In this document: one piece after another, positions 6,249 through 13,189 of the stretch
How positions within the stretch are numbered: position 1 is the stretch's first letter
Layout of the letters: each line of letters begins with the position of its first letter
From: an uncultured Treponema sp.
GTDB taxonomy: Bacteria; Spirochaetota; Spirochaetia; Treponematales; Treponemataceae
Assembly: GCA_937923945.1 (NCBI GenBank)
Contig: CALDWC010000029.1
Coordinates: 1-14,333 of the forward strand
Length of the DNA stretch: 14,333 nucleotides
Direction of reading: 5' to 3'
Notes under the pieces: model-generated
Database searches by the model: none
What the model was told of the DNA's origin: nothing
What the model saw: the letters and a program-made list of their open reading frames with translations, nothing else
Translations under genes and position numbers: made by a program

Positions 6249-7577
6249 ATGGAAAATAATCAGTTGGAATATAAATCTGATATTCCTAAAAAGCCAAATC
6301 AATTAAAAGCTGAGATTGTATCCTTTCTTAATTCACAAGGCGGAACTATATTACTTGGTGTAGATGATGATGGAAATAAAATAGAGAATAGTGAGAAACA
6401 ATATAAGCAGTGGGAAGAAATCATCAGCAATTGGATATTCAGTGCATTTTACCCAAGTGTTGTCAATTTGATTGAAATAAAAATAGATAAAGTATTTGCC
6501 ATATCTGTCAAAAAAGGAACCAATAAGCCATACTATTATAAAGACGGAGAAGGATTTAATTCCAAAGGTGTGTATGTTAGAGTAGGGAGTACAAAAAGGC
6601 TTGCAAACTACGAAGAAATACAAAGAATGATGATAGCCAGCAAATCGGAGGAATATGAAAAATTATTATCTGAAAATCAAGATTTGACATTTGAATATGT
6701 AAGGATGAAATTAAAGGAGAAAGACATAGAGTTTGATCCGAAAGGCTCTTCATTATTGAATACAGATGGAAAATACAACAATGCTGCACTGTTTCTTAGT
6801 GATCAAAATCCAACCATCAGTAAATTTGCAGTCTTCCAAGGAAATGATGTATCAATATTCTTAGATAAAAAAGAATTTACCGGTTCTATTATGAAGCAGT
6901 TGGATGATATTTTATACTTCTCAAACCTATCAAATAAAAAGAAAATAATTATAACAGGCAAACCACAGAGAGATGAATATGAAGATATTCCTAAAAGAGC
7001 GTTGAGGGAGGCAATATGTAATTGTTTTTGTCATAGAGATTATTCTTTGAGTGGAGATATAAAGGTGGAATATTATGATGACAGAGTAATGATATTTTCT
7101 CCGGGTTCACTTCCGAACGGATTGACCATAGAGGACATTAAAGACGGAATGACTGCAAAAAGAAATCAAATCCTTGTGGATGCTCTTGACAAAGCTGATT
7201 TTATAGAAAATTACGCATCAGGAGTTAGACGAATATTTAAAGATTACGAAGATTATGATAAAAAACCGGAATATAAAATATCGGATAATGGAGTAATACT
7301 TACATTATACAACAGAAATTATAACGCTGAAGATGTCCCAAAGAATGTCCCAAAGAATGTCCCAGAAGATGTCCCAAAGAAATTAAAAGCTGAAGACAGG
7401 CAAATGTTCATTATAAAAGAAATGACTATTAATCCAAAAGTTACGATTATGGAATTGGGCAATAAATTTAATGTATCCGACAAGACTATAAAAAGGGATA
7501 TAGAAAAATTGAAAAAAGAAAATAAGATTTATAGACAAGGAAGTTTAACCGATGGAAGTTGGATTGTCATAAAATAA
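6249..7577 (+). CDS. Schlafen/AlbA_2-domain protein with GHKL-like and winged-helix regions
   Basis: This intact 442-residue protein begins with the AlbA_2/Schlafen fold (LEYKSDIPK, then AEIVSFLNSQGGTILLGVDD, residues 6-40; YVRVGSTKR at 109-117). A region at about 248-350 resembles the HATPase_c_4 domain (ALREAICNCFCHRDY, then SPGSLPNG and NYASGVRRIF). A DeoR/HTH-type winged helix follows at about 384-435 (KFNVSDKTIKRDIEKLKKE). Such proteins are usually annotated as ATP-binding or putative transcriptional regulators and are common on mobile DNA; their targets are mostly unknown. Residues 362-377 are a VPKN/VPED repeat linker. The ATG has AAAGGGGG just upstream. It is AT-rich, like the flanking ParB and RepA relics, and is the only complete gene of that block. 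A terminator follows at 7612. Confidence 0.8.
   Translation: MENNQLEYKSDIPKKPNQLKAEIVSFLNSQGGTILLGVDDDGNKIENSEKQYKQWEEIISNWIFSAFYPSVVNLIEIKIDKVFAISVKKGTNKPYYYKDGEGFNSKGVYVRVGSTKRLANYEEIQRMMIASKSEEYEKLLSENQDLTFEYVRMKLKEKDIEFDPKGSSLLNTDGKYNNAALFLSDQNPTISKFAVFQGNDVSIFLDKKEFTGSIMKQLDDILYFSNLSNKKKIIITGKPQRDEYEDIPKRALREAICNCFCHRDYSLSGDIKVEYYDDRVMIFSPGSLPNGLTIEDIKDGMTAKRNQILVDALDKADFIENYASGVRRIFKDYEDYDKKPEYKISDNGVILTLYNRNYNAEDVPKNVPKNVPEDVPKKLKAEDRQMFIIKEMTINPKVTIMELGNKFNVSDKTIKRDIEKLKKENKIYRQGSLTDGSWIVIK
7332..7379 (+). repeat. Four 12-bp in-frame tandem repeats
   Basis: Units start at 7332, 7344, 7356 and 7368, each with ATGTCCCA at the core and encoding (D/N)VPK or (N)VPE. They form a flexible linker between the ATPase-like and winged-helix parts. 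Copy number could change by slippage without breaking the frame. Confidence 0.8.
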
Positions 7578-7611
7578 TGCAGTAAAACAAGTGAACGATA
7601 GAATGTATGAA

Positions 7612-7645
7612 AGAGATAGTAAAGAAAAACCGCTATCTCTTTTTT
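7612..7645 (+). terminator. Rho-independent terminator after the AlbA_2 gene
   Basis: AGAGATAG (7612-7619) pairs perfectly with CTATCTCT (7633-7640), and TTTTT follows at 7641-7645. It separates the AlbA_2 gene from the repA relic. Confidence 0.8.
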
Positions 7646-7677
7646 GATACTTAAAAACATAGGAGGAGGTAGAGAGT

Positions 7678-7905
7678 ATGAGCATAAAATTTAACTACTA
7701 TTACGAAAAAGAAGCGGAGCAGTTCTCTTTTTTCCGTATTCCCAAACTGTTATTTACAGATCCTATATTTGCTAGTCTTAGCAGTGATGCCAAAATGCTT
7801 TGCGGGATTTTACTGGATCGAATGAATTTATCTATGAAAAATAACTGGCTTGATGAAGAAAGTAAGGTCTATATCATCTTTTGTCTCAGCATTCTTGAAA
7901 ATTAA
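7678..7905 (+). pseudogene. RepA_N-family replication initiator, truncated
   Basis: The first ~68 residues match the RepA_N domain of Firmicutes plasmid and ICE initiators: YYYEKEAEQFSFFRIPKLLF, then LSSDAKMLCGILLDRM, LSMKNNW and SKVYIIF. A normal protein continues for over 200 residues. Here the frame turns into CLSILEN and stops at 7905, so the DNA-binding remainder is gone. The translation start is pristine (AGGAGGAGG about 9 bases before ATG), so a 75-residue stub may still be made. The break is 28 bases before the met promoter. With the ParB relic it marks the two ends of a lost plasmid-maintenance module. Confidence 0.8.
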
Positions 7906-7932
7906 TTTTCGTAAATATTTTTTAAAAATCAC

Positions 7933-7961
7933 TTGACATTTTTTCACAAATAGTATATACT
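7933..7961 (+). promoter_or_regulatory. Promoter of the metNIQ operon
   Basis: Consensus TTGACA (7933-7938), a 17-base spacer and TATACT (7956-7961). Transcription would start at about 7968, at the base of riboswitch helix P1. Confidence 0.85.
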
Positions 7962-7969
7962 GCCGGCAA

Positions 7970-8066
7970 CTTATCAAGAGTGGCTTGAGAGACTGGCTCA
8001 GTGAAAGCCCAGCAACCTATCGAAAGATGCGGTGCTAATTCCAGACGGCAGCAGCCGAAAGATAAG
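7970..8066 (+). promoter_or_regulatory. SAM-I (S-box) riboswitch
   Basis: Conserved S-box elements are in order: the P1 arm CTTATC (7970-7975) with GATAAG (8061-8066), the AAGAGTGG and GAGAGACTGG junction, GTGAAAGCCC then AGCAACC (8011-8017), a GAAA-capped P4 hairpin (8018-8030), and GGTGCTAATTCC (8031-8042). It should bind S-adenosylmethionine and shut off the operon at the overlapping terminator. It sits directly ahead of a methionine importer, which confirms the assignment. Confidence 0.93.
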
Positions 8067-8100
8067 ACCTGTCTTTATTCCTCGTTTTGAGGTCTTCTTT
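8064..8100 (+). terminator. Attenuator hairpin of the SAM riboswitch
   Basis: AAGACCT (8064-8070) pairs with AGGTCTT (8090-8096), followed by a U-rich tail (CTTTC). The first three stem bases are also the 3' end of riboswitch helix P1, so P1 and the upper structure are linked. An inner CCTC/GAGG pairing (8080-8092) may be the alternative form. The exact antiterminator was not resolved. Confidence 0.6.
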
Positions 8101-8135
8101 CTGCTACTGATATATTGAAGAAGTGGAAGATAAAA

Positions 8136-9254
8136 ATGATTTCCGTAAAAAATATAACAAAAGAATTTTCAAGCGCAGGAAAAACATTTAAGGCTTGTGA
8201 CAATATCAGCTTCGAAGTGAAAAGCGGAGAAATATTCGGTATCATCGGACTTTCCGGTGCGGGCAAATCAACATTGCTTCGCTGTTTAAACTTATTGGAA
8301 AAGCCGACATCCGGTGAAATTTATATTGACGGTCAAAATATTTGCACGCTGCGTACTGCCGAACTTTTACGATTGCGAAAAAAAGTTTCGATGATATTTC
8401 AAAGTTTTAACCTCTTTAAACAAAAAAGCGTTTTTGAAAATATTGCTTATCCGCTCCGCATTTCGCGGAAAGATATTTTAATTGACGGGAAAAAAATAAC
8501 GAGTGCGGCTTTTGAGCAGTATGTTCGTGAAAAAGCGGAAAGGCTTGCGAGCTTTGTCGGTTTACACGCGAAATTATATGCGTACCCCAATGAACTTTCA
8601 GGCGGCGAAAAGCAACGCGTTGCAATTGCTCGCGCATTAGCAAGCGAACCGGAAATTCTTCTCTGTGATGAAGCGACCTCCGCACTTGATCCTGCAAATA
8701 CCAAACAAATTGTCGGTTTGATAAAAAAAGCGGTTGCGGAATTTAATATGTCCTGCGTGGTCATTACGCATCAAATGGAAGTTGCAAAAACTTTATGCGA
8801 TCGCATTGCAGTTATGGAAAGCGGAAAAATTATTGAAGAAAATACGGTGGAAGGACTTTTCCAAAATCCGAAAACCGCATTAGCAAAGTCCTTTATCGGG
8901 AAGTTGCAAAGTGAACCGCTTGAAGAACTTTTCAGTATTGAAAATTTTTCCAAAGCACAGGGAACTTTTGTCGGTGAACTGGTGCGCCTAACCTATTCGG
9001 CTAAAACGGTCAATGAGCCGGTTCTGAATGACTGCATAAAACAGTATCCTGTTTCCATTAACTTTTTAGCCGGAAATATCAATAATCTGAAAACAGGGCA
9101 AGTCGGTTTTATGATCGTATCAATAAGCGGTGAACGCAATGAAATTGAACGGGCACTGCAATTTTTAGAGCAGCATGGTGTCGGCGTTGAGATTATCAAT
9201 TTCCACGATGCACATACACAAAATAAAAAAAATAACGAGGGAGGAAAAAAATAA
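8136..9254 (+). CDS. metN: Methionine ABC importer, ATP-binding subunit MetN
   Basis: This cytoplasmic ATPase of the MetNIQ importer has 372 residues. Motifs: Walker A GLSGAGKST at 38-46, Q-loop Gln 89, signature LSGGE at 154-158, Walker B ILLCDE at 174-179 and H-loop His 212. The C-terminal ~90 residues form the NIL regulatory domain that binds methionine and inhibits transport in E. coli MetN; here they include FVGELVRLTYSAKTVNEPVL and QVGFMIVSISG. I start at the ATG at 8136 (MISVKNITKEF), the family start, with GGAAG 6 bases upstream. A TTG seven codons earlier is in frame but lacks support. It is controlled by the SAM-I riboswitch. Its stop overlaps metI by one base (TAATG). Confidence 0.95.
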   Translation: MISVKNITKEFSSAGKTFKACDNISFEVKSGEIFGIIGLSGAGKSTLLRCLNLLEKPTSGEIYIDGQNICTLRTAELLRLRKKVSMIFQSFNLFKQKSVFENIAYPLRISRKDILIDGKKITSAAFEQYVREKAERLASFVGLHAKLYAYPNELSGGEKQRVAIARALASEPEILLCDEATSALDPANTKQIVGLIKKAVAEFNMSCVVITHQMEVAKTLCDRIAVMESGKIIEENTVEGLFQNPKTALAKSFIGKLQSEPLEELFSIENFSKAQGTFVGELVRLTYSAKTVNEPVLNDCIKQYPVSINFLAGNINNLKTGQVGFMIVSISGERNEIERALQFLEQHGVGVEIINFHDAHTQNKKNNEGGKK

Positions 9255-9910
9255 TGGAAAGATTTTTACAAATGAGCAAAATTGTTTTACCGGCAGTCCC
9301 TGCCACTATCTATATGGTTTTTGTTTCCGCAAGTATTGCGCTCCTTTTTGGAATACCGCTGGGAATCATACTTTATATTACCAGAGAAGGTGGACTTCGG
9401 GAATGTCGCGGCGTTTATCGGCTTGTTGACGGCGTCGTGAATTTTTTTCGCTCTCTTCCGGCGGTTATTATCATGCTTTTGGCTATTCCGCTGTCGCGAC
9501 TCATTATCGGCAAAGCAATCGGTTCGACGGCGGCAATTGTTCCGTTATGTTTGGCAGCAACACCCTTTGTTGCGCGTTTGATGGAAGGCTACTTTTTGGA
9601 AGTGGATGAGGGCGTCATTGAAGCTGCCCTTTCAATGGGAAGCACTACTTCCGAAATTATTTTTCGTGTTTTAATTTCGGAAGCCGCCCCGTCAATCGTG
9701 AACGGTATTACAATGACGCTCATCAATTTGGTAGGGCTTTCTGCAATGGCAGGGATGCTTGGCGGCGGCGGATTGGGGGATATTGCAATCCGCTACGGGT
9801 ATCAGCGCTTTCAGTTTGATATGCTCTGGTATTCGGTGATTATCATTATACTCATTGTACAGGGAATACAAGTACTGGGAACATGTATTGCAAGAAAAAT
9901 AAAAAGATAA
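9254..9910 (+). CDS. metI: Methionine ABC importer, permease subunit MetI
   Basis: This 218-residue inner-membrane protein has about five hydrophobic helices and the EAA coupling loop at about 123-142 (EAALSMGSTTSEIIF), which docks on MetN. FRSLPAVIIMLLAIPL and the glycine-rich MAGMLGGGGLGDIAIRYGYQ near the C-terminus are hallmarks of MetI permeases. The length is normal for the family. Its ATG shares a base with the metN stop, and GAGGGAGGA lies just upstream inside metN, so translation is coupled. It is intact. Confidence 0.95.
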   Translation: MERFLQMSKIVLPAVPATIYMVFVSASIALLFGIPLGIILYITREGGLRECRGVYRLVDGVVNFFRSLPAVIIMLLAIPLSRLIIGKAIGSTAAIVPLCLAATPFVARLMEGYFLEVDEGVIEAALSMGSTTSEIIFRVLISEAAPSIVNGITMTLINLVGLSAMAGMLGGGGLGDIAIRYGYQRFQFDMLWYSVIIIILIVQGIQVLGTCIARKIKR

Positions 9911-9940
9911 TAGTATATTAAAAAATGAGAGGTGAAGGAA

Positions 9941-10750
9941 ATGAGTAAAAGAATTTTTACATTTCTGTTTTGCTGCTTTGTTGTTATAACATTTGCAGCG
10001 GTGGTATCGTGCGAAAAGAACAGTCGCTCCGATGATAGTAAAATTGTTATCGGCGTTTCGCCTGTTCCGCACGAAGAAATTATTCGCGCACTCAAAAGTG
10101 ATTTTGAGGCGGAAGGAATCGATGTCGAAGTACGAGTTTTCGATGACTATGTGCAGCCGAATTTAGCATTGAGTAGCGGCGACCTTGATGCAAATTTTTT
10201 TCAGCACACGCCGTATCTTGAATCGTTTTGTCAAGAAAGGAATTTAAAACTCGTGAGCATTGGTGCGGTGCATATTGAACCGATTGCCTTTTATTCGAAA
10301 AAGATACAAAGTATCAGTGAGCTCAAAGAAGGCGACGAGATTCTCATTCCGAATGATGCAACCAATGGGGGACGGGCGCTTTTGCTTTTGCAGAAGGCAG
10401 GTCTTATCACTTTGAAAGATCCAACGGATATTCATGCAACCGAAGCCGATATTATTGAGAATAAACTCAAGCTAAAATTTACGGCACTTGATGCGGCGAA
10501 TATTGCAAATGTATACGGCGATGTTGCAGGCGGCGTCATTAACACAAACTTTGCACTGAGTGCCGGCCTTAATCCGAAAGATGCGATTGTACGTGAGGAC
10601 AAAGATTCTCCGTATGCAAATATTGTTGCAGTCCGAGCCGGTGAAGAAGGCAAAGAAAAGTTTATCAAACTTATGAAAGTACTGCACAGCGACAAGTGCA
10701 AAGATTTTATTATAAAAACCTATAACAGTGCGATTTATCCCGCATTCTAG
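9941..10750 (+). CDS. metQ: Methionine-binding lipoprotein MetQ
   Basis: This 269-residue lipoprotein has a hydrophobic signal segment (residues 4-22) and a lipobox VVSC with Cys 24, then the NLPA/MetQ fold: IVIGVSPVPHEEII, GDLDANFFQHTPYLE, DEILIPNDATNGGRALLLLQ, LDAANIANVYGDVAGGVINTNFA. It captures methionine for MetNI outside the cytoplasmic membrane. I start at the ATG at 9941, with GAGAGG 8 bases upstream. A GTG at 9932 is in frame but overlaps that RBS. The gene is the last of the operon, 30 bases after metI, and is followed by a terminator. The relaxed lipobox suits spirochaetes. Confidence 0.94.
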   Translation: MSKRIFTFLFCCFVVITFAAVVSCEKNSRSDDSKIVIGVSPVPHEEIIRALKSDFEAEGIDVEVRVFDDYVQPNLALSSGDLDANFFQHTPYLESFCQERNLKLVSIGAVHIEPIAFYSKKIQSISELKEGDEILIPNDATNGGRALLLLQKAGLITLKDPTDIHATEADIIENKLKLKFTALDAANIANVYGDVAGGVINTNFALSAGLNPKDAIVREDKDSPYANIVAVRAGEEGKEKFIKLMKVLHSDKCKDFIIKTYNSAIYPAF

Positions 10751-10772
10751 CGGAAAGCATGTTTATAAAAAG

Positions 10773-10798
10773 AGGCGCTCTGTAAGAGTGCCTTTTTT
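10773..10798 (+). terminator. Terminator of the metNIQ operon
   Basis: AGGCGCTCT (10773-10781) pairs with AGAGTGCCT (10785-10793) with one G-U pair and a 3-base loop, followed by a run of six Ts. It starts 22 bases after the metQ stop. Confidence 0.9.
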
Positions 10799-10943
10799 CT
10801 CGTTACTCTTTTTCTCAAAGCGGAAAAATCTTGATAGCTTTTGAGAATATTTTTTAAAAACGTAATGCCGCTCGTTTATCAATGATCACTTTCGTATCAA
10901 TTGATATGATATATTTTAATAAAAGTCCCATTAAAAATAAACG

Positions 10944-11228
10944 ATGAGCAACTACGGTTTTTGTGATACCTGCAATTTGAAAAACGGGAATTACGTGCGG
11001 AAGAAAAAGCGGCAAAAGAAAACTGCGGCAAGCAAAAAAATGCGAAACGCAGCCGTGAGTATTTTGCGGGGCATTTCAATTCGGATGCCGCTATTAATTT
11101 ACGATGCGGATTTAAATAAAACAAAGGCGGAAGAAAAAACAGTAAATGACAAAAGCCGCCGACCGGTTAAGGAAACGCTGGTTAAAGGCTTGACGCCATT
11201 TACCGGCGTTTCCTATAATTGTACGTAA
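10944..11228 (+). CDS. Doubtful small ORF running into a dispersed repeat
   Basis: This open frame of 94 residues starts at ATG (MSNYGFCDTCN, with a CxxC pair), has no clear RBS, and continues very basic (VRKKKRQKK). Its last ~20 codons are the dispersed repeat (KETLVKGLTPFTG), so the true end, if any, is masked. A second plus-strand frame, 10967-11119, looks at least as coding: LRAEEKAAKENCGKQKNAK, then SREYFAGHFNSDAAINLRCG and a stop. It lacks a start codon. The stretch is probably the decayed end of a host gene. I do not recognise either product, and neither may be expressed. Confidence 0.25.
   Translation: MSNYGFCDTCNLKNGNYVRKKKRQKKTAASKKMRNAAVSILRGISIRMPLLIYDADLNKTKAEEKTVNDKSRRPVKETLVKGLTPFTGVSYNCT
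11164..11213 (+). repeat. Dispersed ~34-bp repeat, copy B
   Basis: This copy begins CGGTTAAGGAAACGCTGG and continues AAAGGCTTGACGCCATTTACC. Here the repeat is closed by a second GCGTTTCC (11206-11213) inverted to the leading GGAAACGC (11171-11178), so the unit could fold with perfect 8-bp arms. Both ends carry CCGG. Confidence 0.7.
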
Positions 11229-11246
11229 AATTTTTCAAAACTCGAC

Positions 11247-11287
11247 GGGCATCTCTAAAAATCTAACCCGAGTTTTTAGAGATGCCC
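11247..11287. repeat. Perfect 15-bp inverted repeat (hairpin element)
   Basis: GGGCATCTCTAAAAA (11247-11261) and TTTTTAGAGATGCCC (11273-11287) are exact complements around an 11-base loop. The A/T run is on the loop side and no U-tract follows on either strand, so it does not look like a standard terminator. It lies between the plus-strand ORF and the convergent lipoprotein gene and could stop transcription from both sides, or be a small dispersed palindromic element. Confidence 0.75.
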
Positions 11288-11324
11288 TCAATTCTCGATT
11301 GAATTAATCAGTGCCTCCTACAAG

Positions 11325-12086
11325 CTATTGAGCTTTAAACGTAACGCCAACATTGATGACACCGCCCTCTGCAACTTTATCAGTAACTTCATTAATATAC
11401 AATCCAGTACTATGGACTGAAACGTATCTCATAGATTCAGTTACTTCCTTCCCATTGAGTGACCACTTATCAACTATCTTTCCTGCAGGAAGAATAGCCT
11501 TAAACTGTAGGCTCGCCCCCTCAAAAACAGTATCGTCAGGATTTACCTCAGTTGGAGGAGTAGAATTTCTAAAAGTTATAGCGGTCATTTTTGTATTATT
11601 AAAATTTACCGTATATTGTTTTGCAATTCGGAGCTCATAATCTATATTTATTGTAGTGTTTTCTCCGTCTTTCATAACGAAAAATGCTGCTTCAGTAAGA
11701 CCAAAGTAATTCATATCCATTTGATCGTCAGGCGTTGCCTTACACTCTTTTTTGTTTATCTTCCAAGTTTCAACTACTTCATTTTCTTTTAAAGTCGGCT
11801 CTAATTTAAGAAGTTGCCCTTCTTTAACTTTGTCCCCATTTTCGATAATGATTTTTTCACCACGGTTATTGTAATAAACTTTCAAATTTTTTGAATATTT
11901 GATTGTCATTTCTTCCGGCTTTCGTATCTTTGCATCTATTTTGATTCGAGGAACATTTTTTTGAATTGCGTACTCAACTGCTACGCCTCTACCAATAGCT
12001 TTCCCGTTTACGGTGAAAGGATCTGCTACATTTTTGATATCGTATCCCTCATTTTGCGCGTTTTCAAATTCTTCTTTATAAAGCAA
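11325..12086 (-). CDS. Repeat-domain lipoprotein, distal part after a frameshift
   Basis: This frame encodes most of a secreted lipoprotein whose signal peptide is in the upstream frame (12076-12333). It has two repeats of a ~100-residue beta-rich unit: one with KVKEGQLLKLEP and VVETWKINKKE, the other with DTVFEGASLQFKAILPAGKI and VDKWSLNGKEVT. The first frame carries a third, shorter match (GDTVKEGTPVMIA). The pattern resembles the InlB-B-type or bacterial-repeat modules of treponemal surface lipoproteins. The function is unknown, with surface exposure likely. The frame has no start of its own beyond a TTG at 12084-12086. Deleting one T in GCTTTATAAAG (about 12077-12085) joins both frames into about 335 residues. 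Apart from that the sequence has no further stops. Confidence 0.6.
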   Translation of the reverse strand: MLYKEEFENAQNEGYDIKNVADPFTVNGKAIGRGVAVEYAIQKNVPRIKIDAKIRKPEEMTIKYSKNLKVYYNNRGEKIIIENGDKVKEGQLLKLEPTLKENEVVETWKINKKECKATPDDQMDMNYFGLTEAAFFVMKDGENTTINIDYELRIAKQYTVNFNNTKMTAITFRNSTPPTEVNPDDTVFEGASLQFKAILPAGKIVDKWSLNGKEVTESMRYVSVHSTGLYINEVTDKVAEGGVINVGVTFKAQ

Positions 12087-12333
12087 TCATAACGGGCGTC
12101 CCTTCTTTTACCGTGTCACCGCTTTTTAAGAACTCTTCATCATCCGACAGATCCATGACCACAAGAGAATCTCCAAATTCTAAAACAGCCATTCCTTCCC
12201 CGTTAGTGACACCTCCGCCATTAATGCCACCATCATTTTGTTCGTCAATACTTGGATTATTATCATGTATTTGATTACAAGAAAAAAATAATAAAACAAC
12301 AAAAAAACTTAAAACCAAAAATAGTTTTTTCAT
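12076..12333 (-). CDS. Repeat-domain lipoprotein, signal peptide part before the frameshift
   Basis: The protein starts MKKLFLVLSFFVVLLFFSC, a lipoprotein signal with Cys 19 in an FFSC lipobox. A glycine- and asparagine-rich linker follows, then GDTVKEGTPVMIA, the start of the repeat module continued in the other frame. The stop at 12076-12078 comes just after the frameshift, so as read only an 85-residue lipopeptide would be made. The ATG at 12333 has GAGGAG 7 bases upstream; a TTG at 12348 lies at the RBS and is not the start. A TATAAT box (12366-12371) lies 33 bases upstream. Confidence 0.6.
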   Translation of the reverse strand: MKKLFLVLSFFVVLLFFSCNQIHDNNPSIDEQNDGGINGGGVTNGEGMAVLEFGDSLVVMDLSDDEEFLKSGDTVKEGTPVMIAL

Positions 12334-12365
12334 TACATAGCTCCTCAATTTATAAGTATATGGCT

Positions 12366-12390
12366 ATTATAGAAAAAAAAATAAAGTCAA
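12366..12390 (-). promoter_or_regulatory. Candidate promoter of the repeat lipoprotein gene with short poly-T spacer
   Basis: A perfect TATAAT (12366-12371) and a TTGACT (12385-12390) are only 13 bases apart, separated by a T-run (TTTATTTTTTTTT on the minus strand). As sequenced the spacing is too short. At 17 bases no -35 is visible. A longer T-run would give a strong promoter. Confidence 0.4.
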
Positions 12391-12657
12391 CTATCGCTTT
12401 CGATGTTGCCGCGGCACTTTTTTATTAGGGAAAGAGGGAGCTTCAGTCTTGTGATCGCGCCGAGATGTATCCGACTAGTTTTTTATGTTATAGATAATTA
12501 TGCACCCTCTAAAAAAGTTTTATTTAACAAGCTTTCCAAAGCTATTCGTTTTTATCCGAAAGGCTTTGTAAATATGTGGCTAAGACCTTTTCATTATATC
12601 ATGAACTTGTTAAAAATTACAAACTTGAGATCTTTGTTTCCCGGAGCAATATCTCGC
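12391..12657. other. Intergenic stretch without a supported gene
   Basis: I see no credible coding frame on either strand. The plus-strand open frame 12403-12843 is mainly the reverse of the DKNGN relic and has no RBS. Only short AT-rich palindromes (for example AGCTTTCCAAAGCT near 12530) were seen. Confidence 0.4.
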
Positions 12658-12918
12658 TTATGCATAGTATATCGGTACATACATTTTATTTTTACAGCGG
12701 TAAATAATATCCCTGTTAAGGATCTTGCCGTCATCCCAATATTCCAAAATATAAATATAAATATAAATAGGACCGGCATTGCATGTTTTTTGTATCACAT
12801 TGCCGTTTTTATCGTATCCATGCCACCATTCTTTCCCATCTGAGTTTTTCCCATGAATCAGATTACCGGTAAACAGAATTTTAATTTTTATACAAATTGA
12901 TGATATATTTATATGATT
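12658..12918 (-). pseudogene. DKNGN-repeat protein fragment
   Basis: The frame contains TGNLIHGKNSDGKEWWHGYD and KNGNVIQK, the [D/N]-G-x-E-W-x-x-Y-D-K-N-G-N repeat of treponemal and fusobacterial surface or toxin-like proteins, in about one and a half copies. It ends with EYWDDGKIL and CKNKMYVPIYYA. The frame is open to 12954, but its first ATG (12952-12954) overlaps another relic. A GAGGAGG (12920-12926) is followed 7 bases later by ATA, in frame, where ATG would be expected. A TTTATA hexamer is repeated at about 12746-12768 (protein IYIYIYI). I read it as an eroded copy of a larger repeat protein. Confidence 0.45.
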
Positions 12919-12925
12919 GCCTCCT

Positions 12926-13027
12926 CTATTTCTTATCCACATACAACGTGCCATCTTTGATAATGATTATGTATGTCCGGAATTCTACCTTACTATACTG
13001 AATATTGAGAAACAAGTAGTAGATACT
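12926..13027 (-). pseudogene. C-terminal scrap of an unidentified protein
   Basis: This is a 33-codon open stretch ending QYSKVEFRTYIIIIKDGTLY then VDKK and TAG (12926-12928). It has a coding-like residue mix and no start codon. It ends immediately before the GAGGAGG of the DKNGN relic, as two genes of one operon would. The family was not recognised. Confidence 0.25.
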
Positions 13028-13057
13028 TTACTTCTGCAAAAAACATTACTTCACAAA

Positions 13058-13100
13058 GTTACCGGTAAACGGCATCAAGCCTTTCATCAGCGTTTTCTTT
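13058..13100 (-). repeat. Dispersed ~34-bp repeat, copy C
   Basis: On the minus strand it reads AAACGCTGATGAAAGGCTTG followed by ATGCCGTTTACCGG. It has a few changes from copies A and B. Similarity to copy A continues beyond the core (CAAAGT flank). It lies just upstream of the SIMPL lipoprotein promoter region. Confidence 0.65.
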
Positions 13101-13108
13101 AGGCGGGT

Positions 13109-13137
13109 TTGCCCATGTATCTTGCGTGTCGTCTAAT
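13109..13137 (+). promoter_or_regulatory. Weak promoter candidate for the SIMPL gene
   Basis: TTGCCC (13109-13114) and TCTAAT (13132-13137) are 17 bases apart and end 52 bases before the chosen start codon. It is the best match in the gap but not a strong one. Confidence 0.3.
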
Positions 13138-13189
13138 ACCTCTTGTTACCCTACCGCTCCGTCGCTGTTTTACGAGTATGGAGAACATG

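Noticed and set aside
8115..8135. TTG start for metN seven codons upstream
   Set aside because: The ATG at 8136 matches the family N-terminus and has a correctly spaced GGAAG; the TTG has no RBS.
12403..12843. 146-residue plus-strand ORF
   Set aside because: It has no RBS or known domain, and it covers in reverse the DKNGN-type reading frame, which has recognisable protein motifs.
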